From Mesorhizobium sp. B2-4-3 (GTDB lineage: Bacteria; Pseudomonadota; Alphaproteobacteria; Rhizobiales; Rhizobiaceae): DNA of 64,000 nt. This document shows positions 52,394-60,691 of the stretch, one piece after another (the stretch's first letter is position 1; every line of letters starts with the position of its first letter). A program made the position numbers and the translations under genes. Under the pieces are notes generated by a model. That model was not told where the DNA came from. It ran no database searches and saw only the letters and a list, made by a program, of their open reading frames with translations. The DNA is taken from the NCBI RefSeq assembly GCF_006442815.1, contig NZ_VFVL01000002.1, positions 1 to 64,000 of the forward strand, written 5' to 3'.

Positions 52394-53305
52394 TCATTTG
52401 ATGAAGGGGCGCAGCACGTCGCGGGCAAGCAGGAAGCCGCGCTTGACCTTTTCATCCGTCCCCTCGAAGCGCCGGTCCTCATGCTCGATGACGACCGGCC
52501 CGTCATATCCGGCCCGGTAGAGGCCCGAAAAAATCCTGCTCCAGTCGATGTCCCCAAGCCCCGGCATGCGCGGCACCTGCCAGCCTATGCCAGCCGAAAG
52601 GATTCCGCGCTCGTACAAACCATCATGATCAATCATCAGATCCTTGGCGTGCACATGCAGCATGTTTGCGCCGAACTCGCGGATGAAGCGCTCCTTGTCG
52701 ATCATCTGCCAGACGAGATGCGAGGGGTCGAAGTTCATGCCGACATCGCCGCTCCAGGCTTCGAGGATGCGGCGCCAGACATAGGGCGAATAGGCGATGT
52801 TGTGCCCGCCCGGCCATTCGTCATAGCTGAAGATCATCGGGCAGTTCTCGAAGGCGAGTTTTACACCGTGCTCGCGGGCGTGGGCGACGATCGCCGGCCA
52901 GACTTTTTGCGCATCCTCCCAGTTGGCGTCGACGTTCTTCGAAGCGTCACCGCCGCAGAAGGTGTTGACGAGCGGCACGCCCATGCGGCTCGCGAGCACG
53001 ATTACTTTCTTCAGATGGTCGATCACCGCTTCGCGATGCGCCCGGTCGGGATGGAGCGGATTGGGATAGAAACCGAGGCCGGAGATGGTCAGACCTTTGC
53101 CGGCAAGCTCGGCGGCGATGTCCTTGGCCTGTGCGGCCGGGATGTCCACGTCGATATGGCTGGTGCCGGCATAGCGGCGGCTGGCGCCCGACGTTTTGGG
53201 CCAGCAGGCGATTTCCAGCGCCTCGAAGCAGGCCGAGCGCGCCCAGTCGGCGACCTCGCCGAGCGGCGTGTCGGGGAATGGTGCTGTCAGCAGTCCAAGC
53301 TTCAT
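52394..53305 (-). CDS. Sugar phosphate isomerase/epimerase (xylose isomerase-like TIM barrel)
   Basis: A 303-residue AP-endonuclease-2-fold barrel. Metal-binding-type residues are in the expected strands: E in LAFENCPM, D and H in GMNFDPSHLVW, H in MLHVHAKD, and E in VVIEHED. It opens MKLGLLTAPFPDTPLGEVADW. 18 bp after the mannitol-dehydrogenase-family gene and 85 bp before the binding-protein gene, so it is within the operon. Likely interconverts the keto-sugar made by the neighbouring dehydrogenases; the substrate is not known. Confidence 0.88.
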   Translation of the reverse strand: MKLGLLTAPFPDTPLGEVADWARSACFEALEIACWPKTSGASRRYAGTSHIDVDIPAAQAKDIAAELAGKGLTISGLGFYPNPLHPDRAHREAVIDHLKKVIVLASRMGVPLVNTFCGGDASKNVDANWEDAQKVWPAIVAHAREHGVKLAFENCPMIFSYDEWPGGHNIAYSPYVWRRILEAWSGDVGMNFDPSHLVWQMIDKERFIREFGANMLHVHAKDLMIDHDGLYERGILSAGIGWQVPRMPGLGDIDWSRIFSGLYRAGYDGPVVIEHEDRRFEGTDEKVKRGFLLARDVLRPFIK

Positions 53306-53323
53306 GTTCCCTCCGGTAGCTAA

Positions 53324-54859
53324 CTATGCAGATCGCGCCGGCTGCTTCAACGGCGCATCGGTTGGCCCAGCGCAGACCTGTCCGACAAAGCCCATCGGAT
53401 CGCCCGAAAGCAAACCATCGAGCCCGGCGATGATATGCGCCCGGAATGTCGCGTTGGCGGCCAAGGCCGGGTCGAAGATAGCGTCGATGGCTAGGATCGA
53501 ATCGACGAGCGCCTTGCTGTCCGCACCGATGCGGTCGGCGATCGCCGCAATTTTCTCGGCAAAGGGGTCGGACACCTGCCAGGCGCGGCCGAAGCGCGCG
53601 GACGCCTTGATCAGATAGGCCATCCAGCCGGCGACCGGGACCGACAGCAGCGCAATGCTCTCGCCCTTTGCCAGGCGGTCGCGGATCGGGTTGAGCAGGC
53701 GCTGCACGATCTTCTGCGAGCCGTCGGTGGCGATCTGGTGGTTGCGATGGCGGATCGCCGTGTTGGTGAGGCGCGAAAGGCTCTGCTCGACATAGGTTGT
53801 TGGCGCTATGCCGGGCACGGGCATCAGTGTCGGCAGAGTTTCCTCGCTCAGCATGTGGCGGACGAAACCTGCCAGAAGCGGGTCGGCGATGGCCTCGAAC
53901 GTGTGCTCGAAGCCGCCCAAAACGCCGAGATAGCTGAGCGTCGTCTGGGCGCCGTTCAGCACGCGCATCTTGAGATGCTCGAACGGTGTGACATCGTCGG
54001 CGAAGGTCGCGCCGACGCGGTCCCAGCGCGGCACGCGTCCGGCGAAGCGGTTCTCGATCACCCATTGGCGGAAGCGCTCGCCCACCACCACGGCGTCGTC
54101 ACGATAGCCGAAGCGCTGCTCGACGGTGCCGATATCGGCCTCGGTCGTCGCCGGCGCGATGCGATCGACCATGGCCGAGGGGAAAGCGACATTGGCTTCG
54201 ATCCAGTCCGCCAGCATCTCGCCGCGCCGCTCGGCGAAGGTACGCACGACGTTGCCGAGGATAATGCCGTTGGTTGGGATGTTGTCGCAAGACAGCAGCG
54301 TCACCGGCCGGCCATGCGTGGCCATGCGCAGCTCCAGCGCCCTTGCCAGGATGCCTGGCACGCTGCGCGGCGTCTCGGGGCTGGCGAGATCGTGCGCGAT
54401 GTCGGGATGGTCGAGGTCGAGCACGCCGCTCGACGGGATGTGGCAATAGCCTTTCTCGGTCACGGTCATGGTGACCATCTCGATGCCAGGCGAGGCGAGC
54501 ACATCCAGCGCCGGCGCAGCACTTTGCTGGCTGTCGACGACGCGCACGATGCTGCCGATGACGCGCGCTTCGACCTCGTCGTTATGACGGATCAGCCGCG
54601 TGTAGAGGCCGTCCTGCCGGCCGAGCGTGTCGGCCAGCAGGGGAGGGCGGATATTGATGCCGACCAGTCCCCAGTGGTGGAAATCCTTCGCCAGCAGATC
54701 GTCGGTGTATTCGGCCTGATGGCAACGGTGGAAAGCGCCGACACCGATATGGGCGATCCCAGGCTTCAGCGTAGCGCGATCGTAAGCCGGCTTGCGGACC
54801 TCGGACGGCAAGCGGCCGAGCAGGGCAGGGCTAAGGCTTTCGGGCGGTGACACGCTCAC
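53324..54859 (-). CDS. Mannitol dehydrogenase-family polyol oxidoreductase
   Basis: NAD-dependent long-chain polyol dehydrogenase of 511 residues (mannitol 2-dehydrogenase / fructuronate reductase group). The N-terminal Rossmann-type GIAHIGVGAFHRCHQAEY, TVTEKGYCH and SCDNIPTNG are canonical. At the catalytic K-x4-N-x2-H motif the sequence is KMRVLNGAQ: K297 and N302 are present, but the histidine is replaced by Q305. The GTG start (54859) overlaps the SDR stop by 4 bp (GTGA) with GGAG upstream; ATG 54880 is an alternative. Likely interconverts a sugar alcohol and its ketose. Confidence 0.9.
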   Translation of the reverse strand: MSVSPPESLSPALLGRLPSEVRKPAYDRATLKPGIAHIGVGAFHRCHQAEYTDDLLAKDFHHWGLVGINIRPPLLADTLGRQDGLYTRLIRHNDEVEARVIGSIVRVVDSQQSAAPALDVLASPGIEMVTMTVTEKGYCHIPSSGVLDLDHPDIAHDLASPETPRSVPGILARALELRMATHGRPVTLLSCDNIPTNGIILGNVVRTFAERRGEMLADWIEANVAFPSAMVDRIAPATTEADIGTVEQRFGYRDDAVVVGERFRQWVIENRFAGRVPRWDRVGATFADDVTPFEHLKMRVLNGAQTTLSYLGVLGGFEHTFEAIADPLLAGFVRHMLSEETLPTLMPVPGIAPTTYVEQSLSRLTNTAIRHRNHQIATDGSQKIVQRLLNPIRDRLAKGESIALLSVPVAGWMAYLIKASARFGRAWQVSDPFAEKIAAIADRIGADSKALVDSILAIDAIFDPALAANATFRAHIIAGLDGLLSGDPMGFVGQVCAGPTDAPLKQPARSA

Positions 54860-55638
54860 CGGTTGGCTCCGATCACCCATTGCTCCTGGTCGATCAGCGC
54901 GCCGGTCATCGGGCCGGCCGCCTCGGAAAGCAGGAAGACGGCAAGGTTGGCTATGTCGGTCACGGAGAACAGCCGGCCGAAGGGCTGCGTCGCATTGGCC
55001 GCGTCGAGCCAGCCCGGCCCCTGGCCGAGCGTCTCGGCTTGCATGACCCGCTCCGCCGGCGTGTCTGTCCAGCCGACATTGATGCCGTTGACGCGGATGC
55101 GGTCGAAGCGGTGGGCATTGGCGGCGTTCTTGGTCAGCGTCGCCAGCGCGCCCTTGGTGGCGGAATAGACGGCCAACTCCGGCGAGCCGCAATGCGCGTT
55201 GATCGACAGGATGTTGACGATCGAGCCGCCCTGCCCGCGTTTCCTCATGTCGGCGATCGCCGCCTGCATCAGGAAGAAGGGCGCGCGGGCGTTGACGGCA
55301 AACAGCGATGACCAGTCGTCGAGCGTGGCGTCGACGAAAGAGGCGCGGTCGGTCAGGCCGGCGGCGTTGACCAGGCCGTCGATGCGGCCGAAGTGGGAAA
55401 TACAATATTCCACCAGCCGCGCCGCTGCAGCGGGGTCGGCGAGATCGGCCGGAACAATGACTGTCGGGGTGCCCATCCGCGAAATAGCCGCCGCGGCCTC
55501 TGCGCCGCGCAGCTTGTCGCGACCGGTAATGACGAGACCTTCGGCGCCGGAACGCGCAGCGATCTCGGCGATCGCGCGGCCAATGCCTTGCGTCGCGCCG
55601 GTGACCAGCACCACCTTGCCGTCGAGACGAACCTCCAT
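54856..55638 (-). CDS. Short-chain dehydrogenase/reductase
   Basis: Classical SDR of 260 residues: cofactor motif TGATQGIG (13-20), NAAG in LVNAAGLTD, catalytic S in ILSINAHCGS and Y-x3-K in YSATKGA. GGGAGGAGG precedes the ATG. First gene of the sugar/polyol operon, 195 bp after the RpiR regulator gene in the same direction, and translationally coupled to the mannitol-dehydrogenase-family gene. Probably oxidises a polyol or reduces the ketose. Confidence 0.93.
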   Translation of the reverse strand: MEVRLDGKVVLVTGATQGIGRAIAEIAARSGAEGLVITGRDKLRGAEAAAAISRMGTPTVIVPADLADPAAAARLVEYCISHFGRIDGLVNAAGLTDRASFVDATLDDWSSLFAVNARAPFFLMQAAIADMRKRGQGGSIVNILSINAHCGSPELAVYSATKGALATLTKNAANAHRFDRIRVNGINVGWTDTPAERVMQAETLGQGPGWLDAANATQPFGRLFSVTDIANLAVFLLSEAAGPMTGALIDQEQWVIGANR

Positions 55639-55833
55639 TCCTCCTCCCGGAACAAAGTTTCCATTTTTTCAAATATGGAACGATGGTTCTCTTTAGTCAA
55701 TCGTGCTGGAGCGGTTACCGTTTCATGGAACCGGTGAACCGCTCCATCTCCTTATCTTTTCGCAATTCCGGACGGAAGGTTACGGCGAAGACGCCGAACT
55801 TAACCGCTCACACTTTTCCTGGAATTGCTCTGG

Positions 55834-56733
55834 TCAACCTGTCCGTTGCGCGACGACGCCGTGAACCAAGGCCATGCCGACGGCGAGCGAGGCGGCGAGC
55901 GAACGGAAGCCGCCGAAATCCTGCTCGACCACTTCCAGCCAGGTGTCGGAGAGTTTCACCAGCGGCGAAAACGTGCTGTCGGTGATGGTGAGAATGCGCG
56001 CCTTGCGCTCATGCGCGACGGCGACGAGGTCGGGCGTGATCGAATTGTAGGGGCTGAAGGACACGGCCAGCACCGCGTCGCGCGGCGTGATGCAGCCGAC
56101 CTGGTCCAAGGCGGTCGAGCCGACATTGTCGACCAGCACGTTGCGCACGCCCTGCTGCGAGAGCGTCAGCGACAGATAGGTGGTGACCGGGAAGGCGCGC
56201 TTGCTGCCGATGACATAGATCAGCTCGGCCGCCGCCAGATGATCGACCATCGTCTCGAAAGCGGCGATATCGAAATTATTGCCGATGCGGCCGAGCGAGG
56301 CCTGGCAGGCACCGACCATGCCATTGAGGAAATGCAGGTTGGCATTCGGTTCCTCGGTCTTGTCCGGGCTGCCTTGCATGTCCGGCCAGGAGCCTTTCAT
56401 GCGGTCCTTGAACAGGAGCTGGAAATCGGAAAAGCCGGAATAGCCGAAGATCTGCGCGAAGCGCACCAGGGTCGAAGGCTGCACGCCGGCCTGGTCCGCC
56501 ACCTGCGCGATCGTGCCCAGAGCCACTTCGCTCGGATGCTGCCAGAGGAAGATCGCCACCTGGCGAAGCCGCTTCGGAAAATGCACGGTGCCCGACGAAA
56601 GCACCGCCCGCAATTCCTCGTAGGTTTGCGGCTTGGTGTAGCCAAGTGCCGCCAGCGACCGGCTCCGCTTTCTCGCCGCCGTCTCCAAACTGTGTGCAGA
56701 CTGTTCGTCGGCCGCCTTGCTGCGGCCGCTCAT
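55834..56733 (-). CDS. RpiR-family transcriptional regulator (HTH + SIS)
   Basis: A 299-residue regulator. The N-terminal HTH region is LRQVAIFLWQHPSEVALGTIAQVADQAGVQPSTLVRFAQIFGYSGFSDFQLLF, followed by a SIS domain (ELIYVIGSKRAFPVTTYLSL; DAVLAVSFSPYNSITPDLVAVA). ATG 56733 is chosen because GAGG lies eight bases upstream; the frame remains open to 56922 through intergenic repeats. It precedes the SDR gene and is divergent from the Gfo/Idh gene, and probably controls both sides. Confidence 0.92.
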   Translation of the reverse strand: MSGRSKAADEQSAHSLETAARKRSRSLAALGYTKPQTYEELRAVLSSGTVHFPKRLRQVAIFLWQHPSEVALGTIAQVADQAGVQPSTLVRFAQIFGYSGFSDFQLLFKDRMKGSWPDMQGSPDKTEEPNANLHFLNGMVGACQASLGRIGNNFDIAAFETMVDHLAAAELIYVIGSKRAFPVTTYLSLTLSQQGVRNVLVDNVGSTALDQVGCITPRDAVLAVSFSPYNSITPDLVAVAHERKARILTITDSTFSPLVKLSDTWLEVVEQDFGGFRSLAASLAVGMALVHGVVAQRTG

Positions 56734-56760
56734 AGGATATGCCTCATCGTGACCCCAACC

Positions 56761-56844
56761 ATCGGATGCGTCATCCGATCCCTGCCCTCCGGATGCGGTC
56801 CGTTGGATCGGGACGACGTTTCGTTGAACCGTCGTCCCGATCCA
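56761..56844. promoter_or_regulatory. Two inverted repeats in a divergent promoter region
   Basis: ATCGGATG-CGT-CATCCGAT (56761-56779) and the 14-bp perfect pair TGGATCGGGACGAC / GTCGTCCCGATCCA (56804-56817 and 56831-56844). They lie in the gap between the rpiR and Gfo/Idh genes (56734-57046), where operators are expected, but the second could also be a dispersed repeat. Confidence 0.45.
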
Positions 56845-56856
56845 GCTCGTTGTTGA

Positions 56857-56903
56857 AGCATGATCTTTTCCGAAAACCGGTTCCCACTTTTCGGGATCAT
56901 GCT
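56857..56903. repeat. 47-bp rhizobial palindromic repeat
   Basis: AGCATGATC ... GATCATGCT ends enclose CCGAAAACCGGTTCCCACTTTTCGG. A second copy of identical length is at 63627-63673. Repeats of this form are widespread in Rhizobiales intergenic DNA. Confidence 0.85.
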
Positions 56904-57046
56904 CTAGCTGGACCTGGATCAAACGCTAACGCGGCACAATCGTTTTACAAAACAAAAAATAGAAATATCATTCGAAAACAACCACGGTCGTTCCGATAAA
57001 CATCGGCGACGACCGGCACATCGAACTTGGGAGAATAATCGCAATC

Positions 57047-58231
57047 ATGGTCTATGCAACCGCCGATGGTACGTCGCGCCAACGTCTCCGGGTCGGCATG
57101 GTCGGAGGCGGCCGCAACGCCTTCATCGGCGCCGTGCACCGGCTGGCCATGCGGCTCGACGACCAGATCGCGCTGGTCGCCGGCGCATTGTCCTCGGATC
57201 CGGAGAACGCAGCCGCCTCCGCCGCGGAGATCGGCATCGCGCCCGAACGCAGCTATGCCGACTACCACGTCATGGCGAAGGCCGAAGCGGCACGGCCGGA
57301 CGGCATCGAGGCGGTGGTTATCGTCACGCCCAACCATTTGCACGCGCCGGTCGCCGCCGCCTTCCTCGAAGCCGGCATCGACGTGATTTGCGACAAGCCG
57401 CTGTCGACGACGCTTGCCGAGGCCGAAGCGCTGGTTGCGCTGACCAAAGCCAGGAAGCGCCGCTTCGTCGTCACGCTGAACAACACCGGCTACGCCATGG
57501 TGCGCCAGGCGCGCGAGATGGTGGCGGCGGGCGAGCTCGGCCGCATCGTGTCGGTGCACGGAGCCTATATCCAGGACTGGCTGACCAAGCCGATCGACGC
57601 CGAAGGCCAGAAGCAGGCCGAATGGCGCACCGATCCGGCGCGCGCCGGGCAGTCGGCGGTGCTCGCCGACATCGGCGTGCATGCCTTCAACCTGGCAAGC
57701 TTCGTCTCCGGTTTCGAGGCCGAGGCGGTTTCCGCCGACCTGTTCACCGCCGTGCCGGGGCGGCGCCTCGATGACAACGCGCATGTGCTGCTGCGCTGGA
57801 CAGGCGGCGCGCGCGGCACGATCCTCGCCAGCCAGACTTCGCCCGGCCACTACAACGACCTTTCGGTGCGCATCTATGGCGAGAAGGCCGGGCTCGAATG
57901 GTCGGGATCGCGGCCGGAGGAGTTGCGCTTCTCGTCCTACGGCGAGGAAACGCGCACGCTGGTGCGTGGCGGCCATGGCTCGACGGCGGAAGCCCGGCGC
58001 GTCTCGCGCATGCCGGCGGCGCATCCCGAAGGCTATATCGAGGCCTTGGCCAATTTCTACCGCGACGTCTCCGACATCATCCGCGCGCATCGATCGGGCG
58101 GGGCGGTCGACGCCGCGCGGGCGGCGCAGGTGCCCGACGTGGTCGACGGCGCGCGCGGCGTGAAGTTTGTCGCGGCGGCGGTGGAGTCGAACGCGGCGGG
58201 AGGGGCTTGGACGGCGGCGAGGTTTGAGTGA
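57047..58231 (+). CDS. Gfo/Idh/MocA-family oxidoreductase
   Basis: NAD(P)-dependent dehydrogenase of 394 residues. Rossmann motif RVGMVGGGRNAFIGAVHRLA, the VTPNHLHAPVAAAFLEAGIDVICDKPLS stretch with the CDKP version of the EKP catalytic motif, and ADIGVHAFNLASFVSG with the second-half His. GGGAG precedes the ATG. Divergent from the RpiR regulator, so probably part of the same regulon as the polyol operon. Typical substrates are sugars, inositols or sugar acids; not determined. Confidence 0.92.
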   Translation: MVYATADGTSRQRLRVGMVGGGRNAFIGAVHRLAMRLDDQIALVAGALSSDPENAAASAAEIGIAPERSYADYHVMAKAEAARPDGIEAVVIVTPNHLHAPVAAAFLEAGIDVICDKPLSTTLAEAEALVALTKARKRRFVVTLNNTGYAMVRQAREMVAAGELGRIVSVHGAYIQDWLTKPIDAEGQKQAEWRTDPARAGQSAVLADIGVHAFNLASFVSGFEAEAVSADLFTAVPGRRLDDNAHVLLRWTGGARGTILASQTSPGHYNDLSVRIYGEKAGLEWSGSRPEELRFSSYGEETRTLVRGGHGSTAEARRVSRMPAAHPEGYIEALANFYRDVSDIIRAHRSGGAVDAARAAQVPDVVDGARGVKFVAAAVESNAAGGAWTAARFE

Positions 58232-58313
58232 GGGCCAGTCGCACTCTTGACGGCTTACCAAACTCAGCCTCCGATGGCCGCAACGCAATTTGATGAAGCT
58301 GCCTCGGTGAATC

Positions 58314-58926
58314 ATGAAGCGCGCGCAGATCGAAGAGCAGAACCGTTACCTCTTGCGGCGCCAGCGCGAATTCCGCCAGGCCGCCGATGTCGTCACGCAG
58401 TCCTGGATGGCGTTCCCCGAGATAGAAGCGATCGCTGTCATAGGATCAGTGGCAAAATCACTCTGGAAGGAGATTCCCCGGTTTAGCGAATTTCGTCGCG
58501 CGCATTGAGGTCTGGCATGAATGCAGCGATCTCGACTTGGCCCTTTGGATCAGTTCGCAACACCGGCTCGACGAGCTGCGCCGCGCCGGCGCTGCAAAAC
58601 TACGGCAAGCCTTCGAGGCGGGCGCAGGCATCAGTGTCGCCGACCATCAGCTCGACGTATTCCTGTTCGAGCCCGGCAGCGACCGCTATCTCGGCCGGCT
58701 TTGTTCCTTCAACCAATGTCCGAAAGGAAAGCATGACTGCCTGGTTCCCGGCTGCGGAACAATACCCTTCAACAAGCGCATCGCGGATTTCCAGCCTTAC
58801 GCCGATTTGTTGGAGCGGTCACATATTCTACTCTCTACCGGCGGGATCGCGGCTTACTGCGTTCCGCGCTTGAATTGCCGAATGTCGATGAGGCTGGCTG
58901 AGCGACTCTCGCAAACTAGCCCTTGA
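58314..58926 (+). pseudogene. Frameshifted nucleotidyltransferase-domain gene
   Basis: The first part (58314-58508) reads MKRAQIEEQNRYLLRRQREF and then FPEIEAIAVIGSVAKSLWKE, ending at TGA. The second part continues in another frame from about 58498 as ARIEVWHECSDLDLALWISS and then DVFLFEPGSDRYLGRLCSFN. Joined, they give the nucleotidyltransferase pattern GS-x(n)-SDLDL with a missing two-base unit in a CGCGCG run near 58496-58503. The C-terminus overlaps the stop of the convergent permease by 11 bp. Loss of function is likely unless the run is a sequencing error or slippage site. No HEPN partner gene is next to it. Confidence 0.75.
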
Positions 58927-59776
58927 TCGCGGACCCCACGATCGAATCGACGAAGAAGCGCTGCAGGAAGACGAAGAGCACGAGCGGCGGCAGCACGGCG
59001 AGCGTCGCGCCGGCCATCACCAGGCCGGTGTTGATTGCGCCGCGGTTGTAGCTCAAGAGCCGGCTCAGGCTGATGACGATCGGATAGGCGTCGGCATTGC
59101 CCTGCAGCACGGTGAGCGGCCAAAGATAGCTGTTCCAGTGATAGACGAAGGCGAACAGAGCCAGCGCCGCGATGGCCGGCGCCACGCTCGGCGCCACGAT
59201 CTTGAACAGGATGAGCAGCTCGGAAGCGCCGTCCATGCGGGCGGCGTCGATCAGTTCGTCGGGCACGCTGGCGATGAACTGGCGCATCAGGAAAATGCCG
59301 AACGCGTTGGCGAGGTTGGGCACGATGATGCCGGCAAGGCTGGCGTTCAGCCCGATCGAGCCGACCATGCGGTAGAGCGGGATCAGCGTCACGATCGGCG
59401 GCAGGAACATGGTGGCGATCAGCAGCGAGAAGAGCAGCGAGCGGCCAGGGAAGGAATATTTGGCGAAAGCGTAGCCGGCCATCATGCTGGTGACCAGGAT
59501 GCCGGCGGTGGTGACCGAGGCGATGACAAGCGAGTTCCACATCGAGCGTCCAAGATTGATGACGCCGGCGACCTTTTCATAGGCCTGCAGGGTCGGCGTA
59601 TGTGGAAGCCAGACCGGCGGCACCTGCATGGTCTCGCCCGGCGTCTTCAGGCTGGACAGCACCATCCAGGCCAGCGGGAAGGCGGAGGCGACGGCGACCA
59701 GAAGCATTGCGGTCGCGAGCAGCGCCTTGCGGCCCGATGGGCGCTTGCGGGTGAGCGATCGGGTTATCGCGCTCAT
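58916..59776 (-). CDS. Carbohydrate ABC transporter permease (MalG type)
   Basis: CUT1-family inner-membrane permease of 286 residues with six helices and the EAA-type coupling loop ELIDAARMDGASELLILFKIVAP. Starts with MSAITRSLTRKRPSGRKALL, a basic cytoplasmic head. Its ATG overlaps the stop of the MalF-type gene by 4 bp. Last gene of the three-gene uptake operon; no ATPase is encoded with it, so it may share one encoded elsewhere. Confidence 0.94.
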   Translation of the reverse strand: MSAITRSLTRKRPSGRKALLATAMLLVAVASAFPLAWMVLSSLKTPGETMQVPPVWLPHTPTLQAYEKVAGVINLGRSMWNSLVIASVTTAGILVTSMMAGYAFAKYSFPGRSLLFSLLIATMFLPPIVTLIPLYRMVGSIGLNASLAGIIVPNLANAFGIFLMRQFIASVPDELIDAARMDGASELLILFKIVAPSVAPAIAALALFAFVYHWNSYLWPLTVLQGNADAYPIVISLSRLLSYNRGAINTGLVMAGATLAVLPPLVLFVFLQRFFVDSIVGSAIKG

Positions 59777-60663
59777 TCGCCGTCCTTGCGGTTGACGAAG
59801 GCAAACAGCGCCGAGACGCAGACGATCAGCGACAGCATCAGCATCACCGCCATGGCAGAGCCCAGCCCGCCCTGCGCGCGTTCGATGCCGACGCGGCGGA
59901 TGTGGTAGGTGAGGACGTTGGTCGAGCCGACCGGTCCGCCTTGCGTGATCAGTGCCACCGGCTCGAACACCTGCACCGCATTGATGATGGCGATGACGGC
60001 GCTGAAGAGAAGCGTGCGGCGAAGCAAGGGCAGGGTGATGAAGCGGAACTGCTCGCGGCCGTTGGCGCCGTCGAGCGTCGCCGCCTCATAGAGGCTGCCC
60101 GGGATCTGCGTCAGCCCGGCGATGGCGAGCACCGTGAAATAGCCGACCTGCTGCCAGACATTGAGCAGCACGATCGAGATCAGCGCCGAGCGCGGCGAGG
60201 AGAGCCATGGCTGCGGACCGATGCCGGCCAGGCCGAGCAACTGGTTGAGCGGTCCCTCGCTCGGCGAATAGAGCTTCGACCAGACCAGCGCGACCGCGAT
60301 CATCGGCACCATGTAGGTGGAAAACAGCACCGTGCGCAGCAGGGTGCCGCCGGCGACCTCGCGCTGATGGACCAGCAGGCCGAAGACGACCGACAGCGGC
60401 AGGATGAGGGCGACCGACAGCGCGGTGTAGATTGCGGTGTTGAGCAGGGCCGTCTTGAAGTCGCGGCCGACCGAGGTGGGGCCGAAAATCTCACGGAAAT
60501 TGCCAAGCCCGACGAAGCTCGCGCCGGAAAAGGGCGTCTGCGTCGACCAGTCCTGGAGGGACAGCCATACGGTCAGCAGCATCGGCAGCAGCACAAACAC
60601 GCCGATCAATGTCACGGCGGGCGCAAGCATGATGCCCGCCGAGGCACGAAAAGCTTTGGCCAT
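59773..60663 (-). CDS. Carbohydrate ABC transporter permease (MalF type)
   Basis: CUT1-family permease of 296 residues with six helices and a coupling loop SLYEAATLDGANGREQFRFITLPLL. The periplasmic segment FGPTSVGRDFKTALLNTAIYT is family-like. It lies 28 bp after the substrate-binding protein gene and overlaps the MalG-type gene by 4 bp. Confidence 0.94.
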   Translation of the reverse strand: MAKAFRASAGIMLAPAVTLIGVFVLLPMLLTVWLSLQDWSTQTPFSGASFVGLGNFREIFGPTSVGRDFKTALLNTAIYTALSVALILPLSVVFGLLVHQREVAGGTLLRTVLFSTYMVPMIAVALVWSKLYSPSEGPLNQLLGLAGIGPQPWLSSPRSALISIVLLNVWQQVGYFTVLAIAGLTQIPGSLYEAATLDGANGREQFRFITLPLLRRTLLFSAVIAIINAVQVFEPVALITQGGPVGSTNVLTYHIRRVGIERAQGGLGSAMAVMLMLSLIVCVSALFAFVNRKDGE

Positions 60664-60691
60664 TCACCTGCTTCCGGTCAGGGACCCGAAC

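Noticed and set aside
53324..55672. A 782-codon frame suggesting an SDR-mannitol dehydrogenase fusion
   Set aside because: The first part is an out-of-frame reading of the SDR gene; the real genes overlap by GTGA as separate proteins.
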